Notes under the pieces: model-generated
The model's database searches: none
The model's input: the letters and a program-made list of their open reading frames with translations, nothing else
What the model was told of the DNA's origin: nothing
Program-made: the position numbers and the translations under genes
Shown: positions 41,431 to 43,448 of the stretch, one piece after another
Layout of the letters: every line of letters begins with the position of its first letter
Position numbering within the stretch: position 1 is the first letter of the stretch
Assembly: GCA_004554665.1 (NCBI GenBank)
Contig: SFKY01000012.1
Span: 1 to 43,448, forward strand
DNA length: 43,448 nucleotides
Reading direction: 5' to 3'
Origin: Bacteroidales bacterium
Lineage (GTDB): Bacteria > Bacteroidota > Bacteroidia > Bacteroidales > Bacteroidaceae

Positions 41431-41489
41431 GGATGTATAGGAGTCATCTGGCCATCCGCAAGTCTTTGACATTGCGGTTAACGGGGGTG

Positions 41490-41507
41490 AGACCCTTTTC
41501 AGGGTCT
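41490..41507 (+). terminator. Small hairpin, possible terminator
   Basis: AGACCC/GGGTCT with a 6-nt loop, then GTTTGTTT. It sits near the change to AT-rich sequence at about 41535. Confidence 0.35.
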
Positions 41508-41553
41508 GTTTGTTTGCACACCTTCATTCTACATAAACGGCTAAATTCAAATA

Positions 41554-41710
41554 TTAAAAGCGTTTACATATTGCAACGTATTTATCTGTTATGCTCCTAT
41601 TAAATTGTTCTATATCCTTATACTTTTCAACTAAATCCTTTATCACAGGCGCATTTAAATCGACGTTTAGGGTATATTGAACAAAAGCACGTAGCATCTC
41701 ATAATTATAA
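41554..41710 (-). pseudogene. 3' fragment of an AT-rich ORF cut off by an insertion sequence
   Basis: An open frame ends at 41554 and reads back to the insertion-sequence boundary at 41711 (YEMLRAFVQYTLNVDLNAP ... SITDKYVAICKRF). Its codon use is AT-rich like the HD gene on the far side of the insertion. A candidate start, ATG at 42775-42777, lies just across the element; the exact join cannot be rebuilt because no clear target duplication is seen. The family is not recognised. Confidence 0.5.
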
Positions 41711-42771
41711 TTTACTCAAGTTTCGGATTTAGGTTGAGAGGATAGATTTGGGCATAAAAAAGGCTTTGAGGATTTCCGTATGTCACGGAAATTTAGTAAT
41801 TTAGAGGTGCCCAAACAACTAATTACAATCACTCAAAGCCATGAGCAAAATTACAAAAATTCCATCGGAGATCCGCAACTTTTTCACGGGAAAACGAATC
41901 AATCCCGCATTTTCCAAGTTTATGACCCTCCTTGAGGGGATGAGGATTTCAGACAAAGATCTCGGAGGGAAAAAACGTGAGAACTGTCAGCTTACCAACC
42001 TTCAACTTTTCCAGATCATATTGATTCTGCCGTTTATGGCCGTCCCGGGTTTTTCTCATTATGCCGGATCGTCAATCTCGAAACTGTTCGGGGGTAAGAA
42101 GGACCTACTCTATTCGTTTATGGCCAAGGACAATATAGACTAGCAACATCATCTGGCACATCGCCTGTCATCTCATCAAGGCCGTGACCATAAGGAAAGA
42201 CTATCAAAAGAGCCATCTTCCGGCAGTGCTTATTGTGGATGATTCCGACCTGCCGAAGACCGGATTGAGGATGGAGTGTATTGGCAAGATATTCTCGCAC
42301 GTGTTTCAGCGGTGCATTCTCGGCTACAAGCTGCTGGCCCTGTGCTGGAGCGACGGCCGCTCTCAATTTGTCGTGGACTTCTCGATTCACGGCGAGAGAG
42401 GGAAGGTCGATGGCAAGGAACAAGGTCTTACGGCCCGGCAGCGCGAGAGGCGCTACAACCGCAAGCGTGACAGAGACTGCCAGACCGAAAAACGCAAGGA
42501 AGAGTATTTCGTATCCAAGCTTGAGCGCCTGAAGAGCATGGTGAAGAGACCATTGGAGGATTGTTCGCCGATATATATGAAGGCGTACACGAGCTCACCG
42601 TCGTGGAAAAGATCTGGTCAATCATTATTGATGTAATAGCAATCGTGGCTGAGATTTTTACCATTGACGAGAACGAATTGATGGAGCAAATTATACGGGA
42701 TAACCGCAGGTTCAAGGCCATGCAACTGATCGCTCAGACTGCATAAAACCTAAATCCGAAACTTGAGTAAA
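41711..42771 (+). mobile_element. Decayed DDE insertion sequence with intact ends
   Basis: Perfect 25-bp terminal inverted repeats (41711-41735 and 42747-42771; core ACTCAAGTTTCGGATTTAGG). At 1061 bp it is shorter than a full element because the transposase gene has lost part of its middle and C-terminal coding. It lies within an AT-rich, foreign-looking segment. Confidence 0.85.
41841..42746 (+). pseudogene. Broken IS4-like / DDE_5-type transposase
   Basis: The N-terminal part (MSKITKIPSEIRNFFTGKR ... SFMAKDNID) ends in a stop at 42141-42143; a small deletion shifts the frame there. The next part continues in another frame from about 42144 (NIIWHIACHLIKAVTIRK, then LIVDDSDLPKTGLRMECIGK with the first catalytic Asp region) to 42636. 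The true C-terminus is in a third frame (VEKIWSIIIDVIAIVAEIF ... to 42746). The catalytic core between them is deleted. It cannot make an active enzyme; it could be moved in trans. Confidence 0.85.
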
Positions 42772-42795
42772 ATACATAACTGTAATAATCTACTA

Positions 42796-43290
42796 CTAAT
42801 CTAAAATAAAGCGATTATAAGCTATCCTTTTTCCTGTGTTTGTTTTAAAGTTTTCACCTATACACTTTTTTATCTTTTCCTGTTCTTTTTCTTTATCCAT
42901 AACCGTTAAATTTTCAAGCAAATCAGCTTCCCATTGTATTTGAAAATCAAGTCCATCAATTTTAGATGGAGTATGATGGTTGCCTATTATAAAGCATATT
43001 CTATCAATATTTTTGTTATAGCCTACCTTTTTTAATATTTCTTTCGCTACTGCTGGTCCTTCCTTTTCTTGATAGACACCATCAATAGAACCGTATTTTT
43101 TTTGTGCTTCAACCGCACCAATATCATGTAGTATAGCAGTAATACTGATGAATTCTTTTTCTTCCTCTCCGATATTTTCTCCGTTCATTATATCTTCTGC
43201 ATTTTTCAAAACTTTAAGAGTATGCTCTATGCCAAAAGGAATTTCTTTGAATACTTCTTTCATCTCTATAATAATTTTTTCTTTAAACAT
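42796..43290 (-). CDS. HD-domain phosphohydrolase-like protein, likely imported
   Basis: 164 residues. HD-superfamily metal ligands: H23 (IEHTLKV), H55-D56 (AILHDIGA), H105-H106 (IGNHHTP) and D123 (WEADLLENL). It probably hydrolyses a nucleotide or phosphate ester, substrate unknown. The gene is strongly AT-rich and uses AAA, ATA and GAA codons, unlike the GC-rich core genes, and the sequence style is Firmicutes-like. It lies downstream of a methyltransferase on the same strand and beside a decayed insertion sequence, which together suggest horizontal transfer. Confidence 0.85.
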   Translation of the reverse strand: MFKEKIIIEMKEVFKEIPFGIEHTLKVLKNAEDIMNGENIGEEEKEFISITAILHDIGAVEAQKKYGSIDGVYQEKEGPAVAKEILKKVGYNKNIDRICFIIGNHHTPSKIDGLDFQIQWEADLLENLTVMDKEKEQEKIKKCIGENFKTNTGKRIAYNRFILD

Positions 43291-43327
43291 AAATTTCCTC
43301 TATTTATACCTTATAGGTGTTTTAGTT

Positions 43328-43448
43328 CTATCTATCCACTTTTTTGTTCGCCGATACAATCAGCATCATGGGACGGCGCATTTCATCCTGCATCCCCGGA
43401 ATATCCATCATGTTTTCCGGCGGCTGCGGCTCCACAATCTGATTTATT
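43328..43448 (-). CDS. C-terminal fragment of a SAM-dependent methyltransferase (5' end outside window)
   Basis: 39 codons are visible: INQIVEPQPPENMMDIPGMQ followed by DEMRRPMMLIVSANKKVDR and a TAG stop. The EP-PP-E pattern followed by E-x-RRPMxLI-xxxK is the typical end of class I methyltransferases of the UbiE-like type. It is much richer in GC than the HD gene 38 nt downstream. The substrate is unknown. Confidence 0.6.
   Translation of the reverse strand, partial: INQIVEPQPPENMMDIPGMQDEMRRPMMLIVSANKKVDR

Overview
The window looks like a chromosomal segment from a Bacteroidales bacterium, most likely Prevotella or a close relative. Supporting signs are repeated promoters of the Bacteroidota type (TTTG or TTG about 19-21 nt before TAnnTTTG), lipoproteins and outer-membrane barrels of Bacteroidota style, split chromate transporters, and secreted GH2, GH110 and GH84 enzymes. 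The core has fairly GC-rich coding sequence. The right end turns AT-rich and has the character of imported DNA.

Layout. 1-813 is the 3' part of a large serine recombinase, so the left edge is the end of an integrated element; its frame runs antisense through a tRNA-Leu(CAA) gene (692-773, minus). 921-8454 is housekeeping: a mannose-1-phosphate guanylyltransferase, a HIT protein with greA, a small outer-membrane barrel, and a minus-strand run panB-panC-panD-coaBC-coaX that covers most of pantothenate and early CoA synthesis. 8697-13145 holds a Dna2-like nuclease-helicase and an esterase fused to a HAD-like domain that has lost its nucleophile. 13237-22151 is a small host-glycan region: LacZ-type beta-galactosidase (GH2), GH110 alpha-1,3-galactosidase, a YeiH-type transporter and a GH84 beta-N-acetylglucosaminidase. 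No SusC/SusD pair is present.

22152-23483 has no gene but is dense in structure: about ten short hairpins including an inverted duplication of a roughly 95-bp module, a 22-bp tandem repeat with palindromic cores, and a consensus promoter flanked by two perfect 22-bp inverted repeats. I read the last as an invertible (phase-variable) promoter, now in the ON orientation, for a 1004-residue surface lipoprotein with an alanine-rich coiled-coil stalk (23484-26498). The left repeat plus its flank would form a terminator for transcripts leaving leftward in the OFF orientation. This is the most interesting system in the window.

26581-39342 returns to metabolism: a small lipoprotein, gltB and gltD (glutamate synthase), purL preceded by a 52-bp exact tandem duplication, two half-size chromate transporters, and a small secreted protein. 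From 39441 the DNA is accessory: an IS1380-family transposase, a small conserved protein, palindromic repeats, a decayed DDE insertion sequence with intact 25-bp ends that separates a fragment of an AT-rich ORF from its likely 5' end, an AT-rich HD-domain protein, and the C-terminus of a methyltransferase. Short dispersed palindromic repeats recur between genes throughout.
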